From Streptomonospora salina (GTDB lineage Bacteria; Actinomycetota; Actinomycetes; Streptosporangiales; Streptosporangiaceae), in contig NZ_JACHLY010000001.1 of assembly GCF_014204715.1 (NCBI RefSeq), positions 1,829,001 through 1,893,000 of the forward strand: 64,000 nucleotides of DNA, written 5' to 3'. Position 1 is the first letter of the stretch, and the number at the start of each line of letters is the position of its first letter. The notes under the pieces were generated by a model. The model was not told the origin of the DNA, made no database searches, and worked only from the letters and a program-made list of their open reading frames with translations. Both the position numbers and the translations under genes were made by a program. This document shows positions 44,534 to 52,047 of this stretch, one piece after another.

Positions 44534-45295
44534 TCAGTCTTCGCGTGCGAACGGCAGCGGGGTGCCGGAAGCGGGTGCGGGGCGGGAGCGGGATTCGGCG
44601 TCGGGGATTTCGGCGGTCTCGTCGGGGGCGTCGAAGGAGGTCACTCGCAGGCGTAGCCCTTCGAGGCCGAGATCGCCGTCGGCGCCGCGCAGGGTGATGG
44701 CCGCGCGGGGGTCGTGGCGGATGTGCAGGCGGACGCCGAGTTCGAGGTCGCCGGCCGAGACGGGGTGGCGTGTCGCGTCACCGGTCCCCAGCGCGGCGGT
44801 GAGCAGTTCCATCAGGACCTCCATAGCGGGCGTGGAGAGCCGGATACGGGAGTCGCCGCCGGTCGCCTCGGACAGGACCCGGCGCAGCTCCTGGGCGGCC
44901 GAGCGGCGCCAGTGGGCGGAGGACTCGGCGGCGTCGCGCAGCCGGGAGCGCTGCTCGGCGTGGTCGCGGACTTCGGCGGCGGGCAGGGCGTTGGCCAGGC
45001 GTGCGGCCGCGCCGTCGGCCAGCGGCGCCGTCCACCAGCTGGACGCGGCTCCGACCGGGTCCTCGCCGGGGCCGCCGAGGTGGGTCGCGCCGTGCACGGC
45101 GAAGGCCGCGGAGCAGATCTCGTGGGCGGAGCGGGGGTCGGCGTCCTCGAACCAGGCCGCCAGGCGCAGCAGGGCGGCACGGCCGTGCCGGGGCACCGGC
45201 CCGTCCGCCCGTGTGCGCCCGGGCACCCGTTGCCGGGCCCCTGCGGCTCCGCCGCCGGGACCCTCCGTTCTCGCCTGATCCGCTGAGACACCCAC
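44534..45295 (-). pseudogene. DUF2397/TIGR02677-family protein (Wadjet JetA-like), N-terminally truncated
   Basis: The frame gives 253 residues from a GTG at 45295, but family members are about 500. Only the C-terminal half is present: LLRLAAWFEDADPRSAHEIC, AFAVHGATHLGGPGEDP, SSWWTAPLADGAAARL, and the basic helical segment RDHAEQRSRLRDAAESSAHW to the end. The DNA upstream on this strand encodes an unrelated lipoprotein within 170 bases, so the N-terminal kleisin-type domain has been lost, not merely frameshifted nearby. It lies 112 bases before jetB. It could be a pseudogene or a minimal functional subunit. Confidence 0.7.
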
Positions 45296-45460
45296 AACTC
45301 AGCAGACTAAAGACCCCTGGCCACCGTCGCGGACCGAACCTGGGGATCCGCGGCCGCAATCGGACCGGTCGAACCCGTTTGACCTGCGATGAAACCGAGA
45401 CGGGTATTTCTCGTGCGATGCCGTCGCGCTGCGGCGGCGGCCGCGCCGCCGAGGCCGCGG

Positions 45461-45991
45461 TCACCACGCCGAGGGCAGCGTCAGCCGACCGGTACCGACC
45501 TCGCTCACCCGGTCGCGCATCCCGTCGGGGAAACCGGCGCGTCCCGCGAAGGAGTAGTGCGCGTAGAAGGCGGTGCCGTCGACGACCTCGGCGCCGCTGA
45601 GTTCGACGCGCACCGGGTAGGGGCTGTCCTGGCATTCGGGCAGGCACCAGGTGCCCCGGACTCGCCCGTCGGCGGTCGCAGGGCCCCCGCCCCAGGAACT
45701 CCACTCCAGGCCGGTGAAACTCGTGGAAGGGGTGGCGACGAGGTTCTCGGGCCGGCGTTCGGACTCGCCCTGCTCGCTGCCGTAGGTGTTGAAGACGAAG
45801 ATCCGATCCGGGGGCTCGGCCGGCGCGGACGCCTCGTCGCGCGGTCCCATCCCCGCCGTGGCCGACGGAGGCGCGGCGGGTGAAGCGTCCTGCCCGTCAC
45901 CGCGCCCGTCCGGGACCGCGGCGCAGCCGCCGAGCTGGGCGGTCAGGAACAGCGCCGCCGCGGCGCGGGCGGCCGGGGCGTCGGTGCGCAT
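45461..45991 (-). CDS. Putative secreted lipoprotein of unknown function
   Basis: 176 residues, ATG at 45991 with an AGGAGGAT-like site just before it. The signal peptide ends at a lipobox LGGC near residue 23. The mature part begins with a Pro/Ala/Ser linker, then a compact domain (PDRIFVFNTYGSEQGESERR, FTGLEWSSWGGGPATADGRV) with two Cys in GTWCLPECQDSPYPV that may form a disulfide. I do not recognise the family. It lies between the rodlin-like array and the truncated jetA on the same strand. Confidence 0.7.
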   Translation of the reverse strand: MRTDAPAARAAAALFLTAQLGGCAAVPDGRGDGQDASPAAPPSATAGMGPRDEASAPAEPPDRIFVFNTYGSEQGESERRPENLVATPSTSFTGLEWSSWGGGPATADGRVRGTWCLPECQDSPYPVRVELSGAEVVDGTAFYAHYSFAGRAGFPDGMRDRVSEVGTGRLTLPSAW

Positions 45992-46079
45992 GGGATCCTC
46001 CTGGTCGCCGGCCTTCGCCGGGATGTGCACGGGGAAATGCGCGGCGTCCGCCGCTGCGGACGGGGCCCGACACACAGCG

Positions 46080-46109
46080 GTCCCCCGGCACCCGCGGGTG
46101 CCGGGGGAC
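46080..46109 (-). terminator. 30-bp palindromic terminator after the rodlin-like array
   Basis: A GTCCCCCGGCACCC arm, CG-rich centre and exact complement, about 80 bases past the stop of the last array gene and just before the lipoprotein gene. No U-tract. Confidence 0.65.
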
Positions 46110-46190
46110 GCAGGCCTGCTGAGCGCGGATCCGCACAGCGGCGCCGCCGTGGGGCGCACCGGCCTCAGGCGGCGCCGCGCCGCGCGACCA

Positions 46191-46478
46191 CTACTCGTGC
46201 GCGTGGCCCTCGGGGATGGCGTCGTAGGCGTCCTGGGAGTCCAGGTTCACCGCCGACGGCCCGTTGGTGCAGTCGCCCGTGGTCTGCGGCGACAGCACCG
46301 GCACGGTGGCCCCGAGCACGGCCACGTTGGCGTTGCAGACGGAGACGGGCAGGACCTGCAGGTTCTGATCGAACTGCTGGTCGCCGCCGTGGGTCTGCGC
46401 CTGCGCGGGGCCGGCCAGCAGGAGCGCCCCGAGGGCGGCACCGGCGACCGTTCCCGCTGCGACGAGGTTGCGCAGCAT
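46191..46478 (-). CDS. Rodlin-like small secreted protein, copy 1 (longest tail)
   Basis: 95 residues. The signal peptide (MLRNLVAAGTVAGAALGALL to about AQAQ) is followed by the family core GGDQQFDQNLQVLPVSVCN, NVAVLGATVPVLSPQTTGDC and TNGPSAVN. Two Cys, many Val/Asn/Gln and no charges in the core suggest a secreted beta-rich surface protein. The VPVL...QxxxxC pattern recalls Streptomyces rodlins. Unlike the other copies it has a C-terminal extension with Asp/Glu/His (DSQDAYDAIPEGHAHE). It is the last of four co-directional paralogues. Confidence 0.65.
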   Translation of the reverse strand: MLRNLVAAGTVAGAALGALLLAGPAQAQTHGGDQQFDQNLQVLPVSVCNANVAVLGATVPVLSPQTTGDCTNGPSAVNLDSQDAYDAIPEGHAHE

Positions 46479-46492
46479 CTCTCGACCAGCTC

Positions 46493-46738
46493 CTAGTCGA
46501 CGTTGGCCGAGACGGGGCCGTTGGTGCAGTCGCCCGTGGTCTGGGGCGACAGCACCGGCACGGTCACGCCGATCGCAGCGGCGACGTTGGCGTTGCAGGA
46601 CTGCGCGGCCACACCCTGCAGGTTCTGGTTGTACTGCTGGTCGCCCCCGTAAGAGCCCGCGTTGGCGGGAGAGGCGGCGACAACGGCCCCGAGGGCCGCA
46701 CCGGCGATCACGCCGGCGATTCCCAGCTTGCGCAGCAT
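46493..46738 (-). CDS. Rodlin-like small secreted protein, copy 2
   Basis: 81 residues, ATG at 46738 with GGAGAGG 8 bases before (a GTG at 46747 is too close to that site). Signal peptide, then SYGGDQQYNQNLQGVAAQSC and the shared VPVLSPQTTGDCTNGPVSAN end. It differs from copy 3 by one residue in the whole protein (Ala versus Gly after CNANV). It lies 14 bases after copy 3 and 14 bases before copy 1. Confidence 0.65.
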   Translation of the reverse strand: MLRKLGIAGVIAGAALGAVVAASPANAGSYGGDQQYNQNLQGVAAQSCNANVAAAIGVTVPVLSPQTTGDCTNGPVSANVD

Positions 46739-46752
46739 CCGGATCACCTCTC

Positions 46753-46998
46753 CTAGTCGACGTTGGCCGAAACGGGGCCGTTGGTGCAGTCGCCCGTGGT
46801 CTGCGGCGACAGCACCGGCACGGTCACGCCGATCGCAGCGCCGACGTTGGCGTTGCAGGACTGCGCGGCCACACCCTGCAGGTTCTGGTTGTACTGCTGG
46901 TCGCCCCCGTAAGAGCCCGCGTTGGCGGGAGAGGCGGCGACAACGGCCCCGAGGGCCGCACCGGCGATCACGCCGGCGATTCCCAGCTTGCGCAGCAT
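46753..46998 (-). CDS. Rodlin-like small secreted protein, copy 3
   Basis: 81 residues, ATG at 46998 preceded by AAGAAGGGA; an upstream start at 47028 is possible but lacks a site. Nearly identical in DNA to copy 2. It is predicted to be exported by Sec and to assemble at the cell surface, an inference from the signal peptide and family resemblance only. Confidence 0.65.
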   Translation of the reverse strand: MLRKLGIAGVIAGAALGAVVAASPANAGSYGGDQQYNQNLQGVAAQSCNANVGAAIGVTVPVLSPQTTGDCTNGPVSANVD

Positions 46999-47056
46999 AG
47001 GGAATTCCCTTCTTACTGTGAAACGCATGGAAAGTGGATGAAGCGGGTCCGCGCCG

Positions 47057-47299
47057 TCAGTCGACGTTGGCGGTGCTGGGGCCGTTGGTGCAGTCGCCCG
47101 TGGTCTGCGGCGACAGCACCGGCACGGTCGCGCCGAGCACCGAGGCGTTGGTGTTGCAGAGCTGGATCGGCACGACCTGCAGGTTCTGGTTGAACTGCTG
47201 GTCGCCCCCGTAGGGGCCTCCGGCGTGCGCGGGGCCAGCCATCAGCACAGCGCCCATCGCGGCGCCGGCGAGCAGACCGGCAGCGGTCAACTTCTTCAT
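47057..47299 (-). CDS. Rodlin-like small secreted protein, copy 4 (first in the array)
   Basis: 80 residues, ATG at 47299 (MKKLTAAGLLAGAAMGAVLM), with GGGGG 7 bases before. The core reads GGDQQFNQNLQVVPIQLCNT then SVLGATVPVLSPQTTGDC, intermediate between copies 1 and 2/3. It is closest to the array promoter and 58 bases before copy 3, so all four are probably one transcript. Confidence 0.65.
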   Translation of the reverse strand: MKKLTAAGLLAGAAMGAVLMAGPAHAGGPYGGDQQFNQNLQVVPIQLCNTNASVLGATVPVLSPQTTGDCTNGPSTANVD

Positions 47300-47379
47300 C
47301 ACGATTCCCCCGGAATTATCAATACGAGGTGCTGGAGAAAGACGCATCGAGGCGCCCGTTGTCGCGGTGGACGGAAGCA

Positions 47380-47409
47380 ATCATCGACTCCCCGGACTGT
47401 TTTTGTCAA
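47380..47409 (-). promoter_or_regulatory. Promoter of the rodlin-like array
   Basis: A perfect -35 TTGACA (47409-47404) and GATGAT (47385-47380) are 18 bases apart on the minus strand, about 80 bases before the first start codon of the array. The -10 is weak. Confidence 0.5.
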
Positions 47410-48072
47410 CGCCGAAACCAGTGAAATCGATATGTCCGGTTCATCCGCTGATCCCTTATTTACCGGGAGCGTGGACTAATCTACCGGAATAAATTTACCC
47501 GCCTTTCCGAATGGTTTGAAGTGACCGTGACGCCGCGGCACTGAAACAAAGTCCGATTTGCCTCGGGCATTCCGGGCGTACTTCCGCCGCCCGCGGCGAC
47601 ACGCCGCTGCACACCCGGCACGCCCCGCAGCTCCCCCGCCACGGCGGCCGATCCGCCGTGGCGCCGGCACGGCCGGTTCCGGGCATGACGAAATGCGCAT
47701 CGGCGCAGAACAAGCGGCGTGCATAGGCCGGAGAGGCGGACCGCGGCGTCGGGACGACGGGCCGAGCGGCCGCTCCGAGCCTAGCCGCGGCCGCTCCCCG
47801 GAACCCGGTGGTTCCTCCGATCCCCAGCCGGTGTTCTCCACGGCCGCCGCCGGACTCCGGGACGCCGCGCGCCCCCTTTCCGGGGAATCCCGTCAGGCGG
47901 TGACCGACACGTCCGCCTTCGCCGCGTATTTCCGATCGGTGCCCCTGAGGACGGATATCGGGAATTCCCCGATCGGAAATCCAGGCCCGGCCCGGATGCG
48001 GAGATTCCCCGGACGGCGGGACCGTTTCCGCACGACACCGCACACGGCACGCACGGAAGGGGGATGAGGACC
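47410..48072. other. Intergenic region upstream of the rodlin-like array
   Basis: About 660 bases between divergent genes. 47440-47510 is AT-rich for this genome. The remainder is GC-rich and open frames (for example plus 47558-48067) are Arg/Pro/Ala-rich without motifs. I see no gene. Confidence 0.4.
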
Positions 48073-48792
48073 ATGGCCGAACCCGTGCCGGAGACGGCGA
48101 CCGAGCGGGTGGCGGACGACGGCCGGACGCAGCGGTTCCGGGCGGTGACCGCCGGAGTCCTGGCGCCGGCCGGCGCCGTCGCGACCACCGTCGGCAGTCT
48201 CCTGCAGCAGCGAGCGGAGATTCCGCGCGGCGATCCAGCCGGAGTCCTCGACCACGTCGCCGGGCATCCGTGGTTCGCCGCGGCCCTGCTCGCCGTACTC
48301 GGGACGCTGTGCTGGGCTGTGGCGTTCCCGGCCGCCGACCGCACCCTGCGGGACCCGGTCAGCAGGGCGGCCGCCCGGATGGCGGAGCCCGTCCTGATCA
48401 CGGCGGCCGCGGTCTTCGCCGTGACCTACGCCCACGACGGGCTCAGCAGCGGGGTGCTCGCCCAGGAGTGGGCGTCCGGCGAGCGCGGCGCCACGGCGCT
48501 CGCCGACATCCGGGTCGTGGAAGGACTCGTCGGAGGCACGTCGATCCTGGCCCAGGCCCTGCTCGGCCTGGCGCTGGCCCTGTACGCCCTGGCGATGCTG
48601 CACAGTCGGCAGTACCCGCGCGTGCTGTCCTGGACCGGGGTCGTCGGGACCCTCGGATGGTTCGCGGGCGGAACGGCGCTGTTCCTGCAGCTCCCCGGAG
48701 CCTCGTTCGCGCTGCTGCTTCCGTTCGTCGGGCTCGCGACGCTCTGGACGCTGGGCGTGGGGATAGCGCTCCTTCGCCAGGCACCGAACTGA
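48073..48792 (+). CDS. Six-helix integral membrane protein of unknown function
   Basis: 239 residues from the ATG at 48073; an ATG at 48064 is also possible. After a ~25-residue polar start, six hydrophobic helices follow (for example VTAGVLAPAGAVATTVGSLL, WFAAALLAVLGTLCWAVAF, VLITAAAVFAVTYAHDGL, ILAQALLGLALALYALAML, and two more at the end). The loop before helix 4 is acidic. No catalytic or transport motif was recognised. It is isolated and ends ~90 bases before the strong hairpin at 48885. Confidence 0.7.
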   Translation: MAEPVPETATERVADDGRTQRFRAVTAGVLAPAGAVATTVGSLLQQRAEIPRGDPAGVLDHVAGHPWFAAALLAVLGTLCWAVAFPAADRTLRDPVSRAAARMAEPVLITAAAVFAVTYAHDGLSSGVLAQEWASGERGATALADIRVVEGLVGGTSILAQALLGLALALYALAMLHSRQYPRVLSWTGVVGTLGWFAGGTALFLQLPGASFALLLPFVGLATLWTLGVGIALLRQAPN

Positions 48793-48884
48793 CCGGCGAG
48801 AACGAGCGCGGGGTCATCACCGCGTATTCGCCGCGACCGGCCAACCTCAGCCGGACACGGTGGGACGCAGCCGGACGGCAGCAA

Positions 48885-48923
48885 AACGCGCCCTGACCGT
48901 GTACTCCCTGGTCAGGGCGCGTT
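48885..48923 (-). terminator. Stranded tRNA-Tyr terminator
   Basis: A 14-bp perfect stem AACGCGCCCTGACC/GGTCAGGGCGCGTT with an 11-base loop; read on the minus strand it ends in TTTTGC. It starts immediately past the displaced 3' copy of tRNA-Tyr (48929-48982), so it is the terminator the tRNA gene had before the element inserted. It can also stop the plus-strand membrane-protein gene. Confidence 0.8.
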
Positions 48924-48928
48924 CCCGC

Positions 48929-48982
48929 TGGGTGGCAGGTCAAGGATTCGAACCTTGGAAGGCTGAGCCGGCGGTCTTACAG
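48929..48982. repeat. att repeat, distal copy (orphan tRNA-Tyr 3' end)
   Basis: It matches 50239-50292 at 53 of 54 positions (one C/T difference at 48976), covering the tRNA from its anticodon loop through the T-arm to the discriminator. Beyond it the sequence diverges, so this copy cannot fold into a tRNA and is not a gene. Confidence 0.9.
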
Positions 48983-49108
48983 GACTCGCGCAACCATGGG
49001 GTGACCTGCGATGACGCTAGCTGGCGCGCAACTTCGCCGCGGCCGGTGGCCGACGAAGACCGACGAAGGGTCCGGATCAAGCCCGCCCCTGCTGTCGGAA
49101 CCCGCCGG

Positions 49109-49516
49109 CTACTTGGGCTGAGCGATGAAGAACACCAAGGCGGCGGAAACACCGGTAGCGATCGTGGCGACGTTGGCCAAGGCAGGTAGTGCGGTCTTCC
49201 AGCTGGCCCAGAGGCTGGCCCCCAGTTCGCGCCAGCGACGGTAGTTCAGCAGCATGCTCAGGTTCTGCCACTTGTGCTCTTGAAAGTGGCATCCCCGCAG
49301 CAAACCAGAGGCGTTGTTGCGGCAGCGGCCTTGCTCACGACGGTTCCACGCTTGGCAGGGGCGAGGGACCTGGAAGAAGAAGTAGAACATGGAGATTGCG
49401 GCCAGTACCAGGATGACCCCCGTACCGACCTCGGGGTTGAGCCACCCTAGGAGGGCACCTGCGAACGGCAGGTACCCCCAGTACTTCCATGCGGCGCGGC
49501 GCCTGTTTCGGGCCAT
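49109..49516 (-). CDS. Small membrane protein with Cys/His cluster (element cargo)
   Basis: 135 residues, ATG at 49516. A basic N-terminus is followed by hydrophobic helices (GYLPFAGALLGWLNPEV, VILVLAAISMFYFFF). The soluble loop holds C-x9-C-x8/9-C plus two His (CQAWNRREQGRCRNNASGLL then RGCHFQEHKW), which could bind zinc. A last helix (VATIATGVSAALVFFIAQP) follows. I do not know its function. It lies inside the tRNA-Tyr element and has slightly lower GC than its neighbours. Confidence 0.6.
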   Translation of the reverse strand: MARNRRRAAWKYWGYLPFAGALLGWLNPEVGTGVILVLAAISMFYFFFQVPRPCQAWNRREQGRCRNNASGLLRGCHFQEHKWQNLSMLLNYRRWRELGASLWASWKTALPALANVATIATGVSAALVFFIAQPK

Positions 49517-49730
49517 CGGCGTGGTCTCCAGCCAGTGATCGTCGATTACGCACTGTGTTCGGTGCGCAGCCGATACTCATACGCCGTACTCGATCGATCA
49601 CAGAGACGCCGAGGAGAGAGTTGAGTGTTGAGTCGGAGACTATGACGTCACCCGGCCGAGACTATGCAGCCCGCACCGGCGACTCACCGAAACCGCCCCC
49701 GCTCGAATCCGGGGCCGGACGGTACACCGC

Positions 49731-50033
49731 ATGCAGTACTCCTGCACGAAGAGCAGCGCGCCCCGCACGAACTTGTACCCGGTCTGGAGCAAAGCCCGCG
49801 CGATCGCCCTGCCACCGGACAGGGTCGCCACTCCCCTCGCCCTGCGCCCATACGACCTGCGGCATGCGGCCGTGTCGACGTGGCTCAACTCGGGGGTGCC
49901 GGCGGCCAAGGTCGCCGAGCGCGCCGGGCACTCGGTGGCCGTCCTCCATCGGGTCTACGCGAAATGCCTCGACGGTGACGACGCGATCGCCAACGCGCGG
50001 ATTGAACGGGTCCTGGATGGCGACAACGGGTGA
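49731..50033 (+). pseudogene. int: Tyrosine recombinase (integrase), C-terminal fragment
   Basis: About 100 residues of the catalytic domain's end: LRPYDLRHAAVSTWLNSGVP holds the box II Arg (the usual preceding His is Tyr), AERAGHSVAVLHRVYAKCL holds the conserved GH and the nucleophilic Tyr. The N-terminal two thirds, including box I Arg, are gone. The fragment ends ~210 bases from tRNA-Tyr, the usual place of an integrase next to its att site. It cannot be active. Confidence 0.85.
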
Positions 50034-50191
50034 GATCGCCCGCAGAGCTGGGGGTTCCGGATGCCGGGACCCCCTTCGTGCGTCCGGGCTGACCTGCGAC
50101 AGCACGCGCGGAATCGTTCCGCGGATATTCCGCAACCAGCCGCACAGGGTTACTGCGGGTGGCCTACGGCTGCACATGCCGGATACAGAAG

Positions 50192-50233
50192 AACCCCCGC
50201 ACGTCCGCACATCTGTGCAGATCAGCGGGGGTT
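50192..50233 (-). terminator. Replacement terminator supplied by the element
   Basis: AACCCCCGC/GCGGGGGTT arms (9 bp) enclose a 24-base loop with its own smaller stem. It lies 9 bases past the 3' end of the intact tRNA-Tyr, so the element's end restored termination for the tRNA. Confidence 0.65.
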
Positions 50234-50238
50234 TCCCG

Positions 50239-50292
50239 TGGGTGGCAGGTCAAGGATTCGAACCTTGGAAGGCTGAGCCGGCGGTTTTACAG
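50239..50292. repeat. att repeat, tRNA-proximal copy
   Basis: Partner of 48929-48982. It includes the 3' half of the functional tRNA-Tyr and a few bases beyond it. Confidence 0.9.
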
Positions 50293-50324
50293 ACCGCTCC
50301 CTTTGGCCGCTCGGGCAACCTGCC
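50243..50324 (-). tRNA. trnY: tRNA-Tyr (anticodon GTA)
   Basis: 82-base class II tRNA: acceptor GGCAGGT/ACCTGCC, D-arm starting TGCCCGAGCGGCCAAAGGG, anticodon stem GCGGT/ACCGC with loop CTGTAAA, long variable arm, T-arm CAAGGTTCGAATCCTTG. The 3' CCA is not encoded. It is the integration target of the element at 48929-50292. Confidence 0.95.
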
Positions 50325-50607
50325 TGGGGTGCGGCGACTCCTCGTCGCGGCGCGGAAGAAACACTAGCGGATATGGCGCCCGGATACGAAATCGGTTCCG
50401 CAGGCGGGCCAGAGGCGAGCCGCACGCGGGCCGTAGGCGGGCCCCACGCGAGCAGGATGCGGGTGCTCCGCGCGGGCGGAGGCGGCCCCCGGTTAAGCTC
50501 GGGCCCTGTCGCAGCCTGCGGCCTCACACGGCGCACGGCTGCGCCGACAGCGCGGGCCGCGGACCTCGCGGCCCTGGAACCGCATTTGTTCGAAGGTGTG
50601 AGCGCAC

Positions 50608-51105
50608 GTGGCCGCTGAATCCAGTTTCGACGTCGTGTCCAAGCTCGACCGCCAGGAGATCGACAACGCGCTGAACCAGGCGGCCAAGGAGCTCGCGCAG
50701 CGCTTCGACTTCAAGGGCACCGGAGCCACCGTGGTCTGGCAGGGCGAACAGGCGGTGGAGATCCGCGCCAACGCCGAGGAGCGGGTCAAGGCCGCCCTGG
50801 ACGTGTTCAAAGAGAAGCTCGTCAAGCGCGGCGTGTCGCTGAAGGTCCTCGACACCGACGAGGAGCCCAAGGCCTCGGGCAAGGAGTACCGGCTGGCGGT
50901 CTCCCTCAAGGAGGGCATCTCCACCGAGGACGGCAAGAGGATCTCCAAGATCATCCGCGACGAGGGCCCCAAGGGCGTCAAGGCCCAGATCCAAGGCGAC
51001 GAGCTGCGCGTCAGCTCCAAGAAGAAGGACGAGCTGCAGACCGTGCAGAACCTGCTCAAGGAGAAGGATCTGGACATCGCGCTGCAGTTCGTGAACTACC
51101 GGTGA
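50608..51105 (+). CDS. yajQ: YajQ family nucleotide-binding protein (UPF0234)
   Basis: 165 residues, GTG at 50608. Family hallmarks: [20 protein letters not shown] at the start, [18 protein letters not shown], and [20 protein letters not shown]. YajQ proteins have two ferredoxin-like domains and bind cyclic di-GMP in Xanthomonas, or tRNA/GTP by other reports; which applies here is unknown. Single gene. Confidence 0.93.
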   Translation: MAAESSFDVVSKLDRQEIDNALNQAAKELAQRFDFKGTGATVVWQGEQAVEIRANAEERVKAALDVFKEKLVKRGVSLKVLDTDEEPKASGKEYRLAVSLKEGISTEDGKRISKIIRDEGPKGVKAQIQGDELRVSSKKKDELQTVQNLLKEKDLDIALQFVNYR

Positions 51106-51183
51106 GGCTGCCCCCGTCCGCCAGACGCCGTGCGGTTCGCGTGCCGCCGGCCGCGGGGGGCGCCCTCTGCGGCCGGCGGAAGG

Positions 51184-52047
51184 TCAGATGCCGCCCCAGC
51201 GCTCGGAGAGGTCCCGCAGGCGGCGGATGCGGTCCTGGACCGGCGGGTGGGCCGCGAAGAGCTTGTTGAGGCCGCGCTGCGGGAACGGGTGGGCGATCAT
51301 CAGATGGCTCACCGCCAGCAGCGGGCGCTCGGTCGGCAGGGGGTGGGTGCGGGTGCCGATGTCGATCTTGCGCAGCGCGGCGGCCAGCGCCAGCGGTTCG
51401 CCGGTCAGCTCCGCGGCGGCGCGGTCGGCGCGGTATTCGCGCGAGCGGCGCACCCCCAGCCGGATGACGCCCGCCGCCATCGGTCCCAGCACCAGGAACA
51501 GCAGGGCGCCGAGCACACTGGGAACGTCCTCGTCCTCGGAGTCGCCCAGCGGCAGCAGCAGCGCGAGCGCGGTCAGCGACGTGATCGCCGCCGCGATGGC
51601 TCCGGCCACCGCGCACACCAGGGTGTCGCGGTTGCGGATGTGCGCGAGCTCATGGGCGAGGACTCCGCGGAGTTCGCTCTCGTTGAGGGTGCGCAGCAGG
51701 CCGGTGGTGCAGCACACGGCAGCGCAGCGCGGGCTGCGGCCGGTGGCGAAGGCGTTGGGCGCCGCGGTGGGCGAGAGGTAGACCCGCGGCATCGGCTGGC
51801 GCGCCCGAGTCGCCAGGTCGCGCACGATCCGGTACAGGTCGGGTTGCTCGATCTCGCTGACCGGTCGCGCACGCATCGCGCGCAGCGCCAGGCTGTCGCC
51901 GAAGAGGAAGACGACGGCGGTGAGCCCCACCACCGCGACGATGCCGATCTGCAGCCCCTGTACTCCCCCGGCGAGCCAGCTCGCCACCACGACCAGAGCC
52001 GAGACCCCGACCAGCAGGGCCGCTGCGCGGATCGTGTTGAGCTGCAC
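51184..52047 (-). CDS. htpX: HtpX-like membrane zinc metalloprotease
   Basis: M48-family membrane protease of about 287 residues from a GTG at 52047; GGAGG lies 9 bases before it. Two N-terminal helices, then the zinc motif HELAH (132-136) in RGVLAHELAHIRNRD, two more helices around residues 145-190, and the third zinc ligand Glu in SREYRADRAAAELTG. HtpX degrades damaged membrane proteins under stress in other bacteria. Confidence 0.92.
   Translation of the reverse strand: MQLNTIRAAALLVGVSALVVVASWLAGGVQGLQIGIVAVVGLTAVVFLFGDSLALRAMRARPVSEIEQPDLYRIVRDLATRARQPMPRVYLSPTAAPNAFATGRSPRCAAVCCTTGLLRTLNESELRGVLAHELAHIRNRDTLVCAVAGAIAAAITSLTALALLLPLGDSEDEDVPSVLGALLFLVLGPMAAGVIRLGVRRSREYRADRAAAELTGEPLALAAALRKIDIGTRTHPLPTERPLLAVSHLMIAHPFPQRGLNKLFAAHPPVQDRIRRLRDLSERWGGI

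Larger units (their letters stand above)
46493..47000. repeat. Recent tandem gene duplication (260-bp period)
   Basis: 46493-46738 and 46753-46998 align over about 246 bases with only three differences that I can see, including stop codons and the whole signal-peptide coding region, while the bases just upstream of the start codons differ. This points to a recent duplication or gene conversion. Confidence 0.9.
48929..50292. mobile_element. Decayed integrative element inserted in the tRNA-Tyr gene
   Basis: A 54-bp direct repeat flanks ~1.3 kb. One copy (50239-50292) is the 3' half of the intact tRNA-Tyr; the other (48929-48982) is an orphan tRNA 3' end. Inside are a tyrosine-recombinase C-terminal fragment next to the tRNA side and one small membrane-protein gene. 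This is the normal outcome of site-specific integration by actinobacterial integrative elements that use tRNA 3' ends, here followed by loss of nearly all cargo, excisionase and replication genes. Confidence 0.85.

Noticed and set aside
47558-48067. 169-codon plus-strand frame upstream of the membrane protein
   Set aside because: Arg/Pro/Gly-rich, no ribosome-binding site or motif.
48929-48982. Possible second tRNA-Tyr gene
   Set aside because: Only the 3' half matches; the D-arm and 5' acceptor strand are absent, so it is an att copy.
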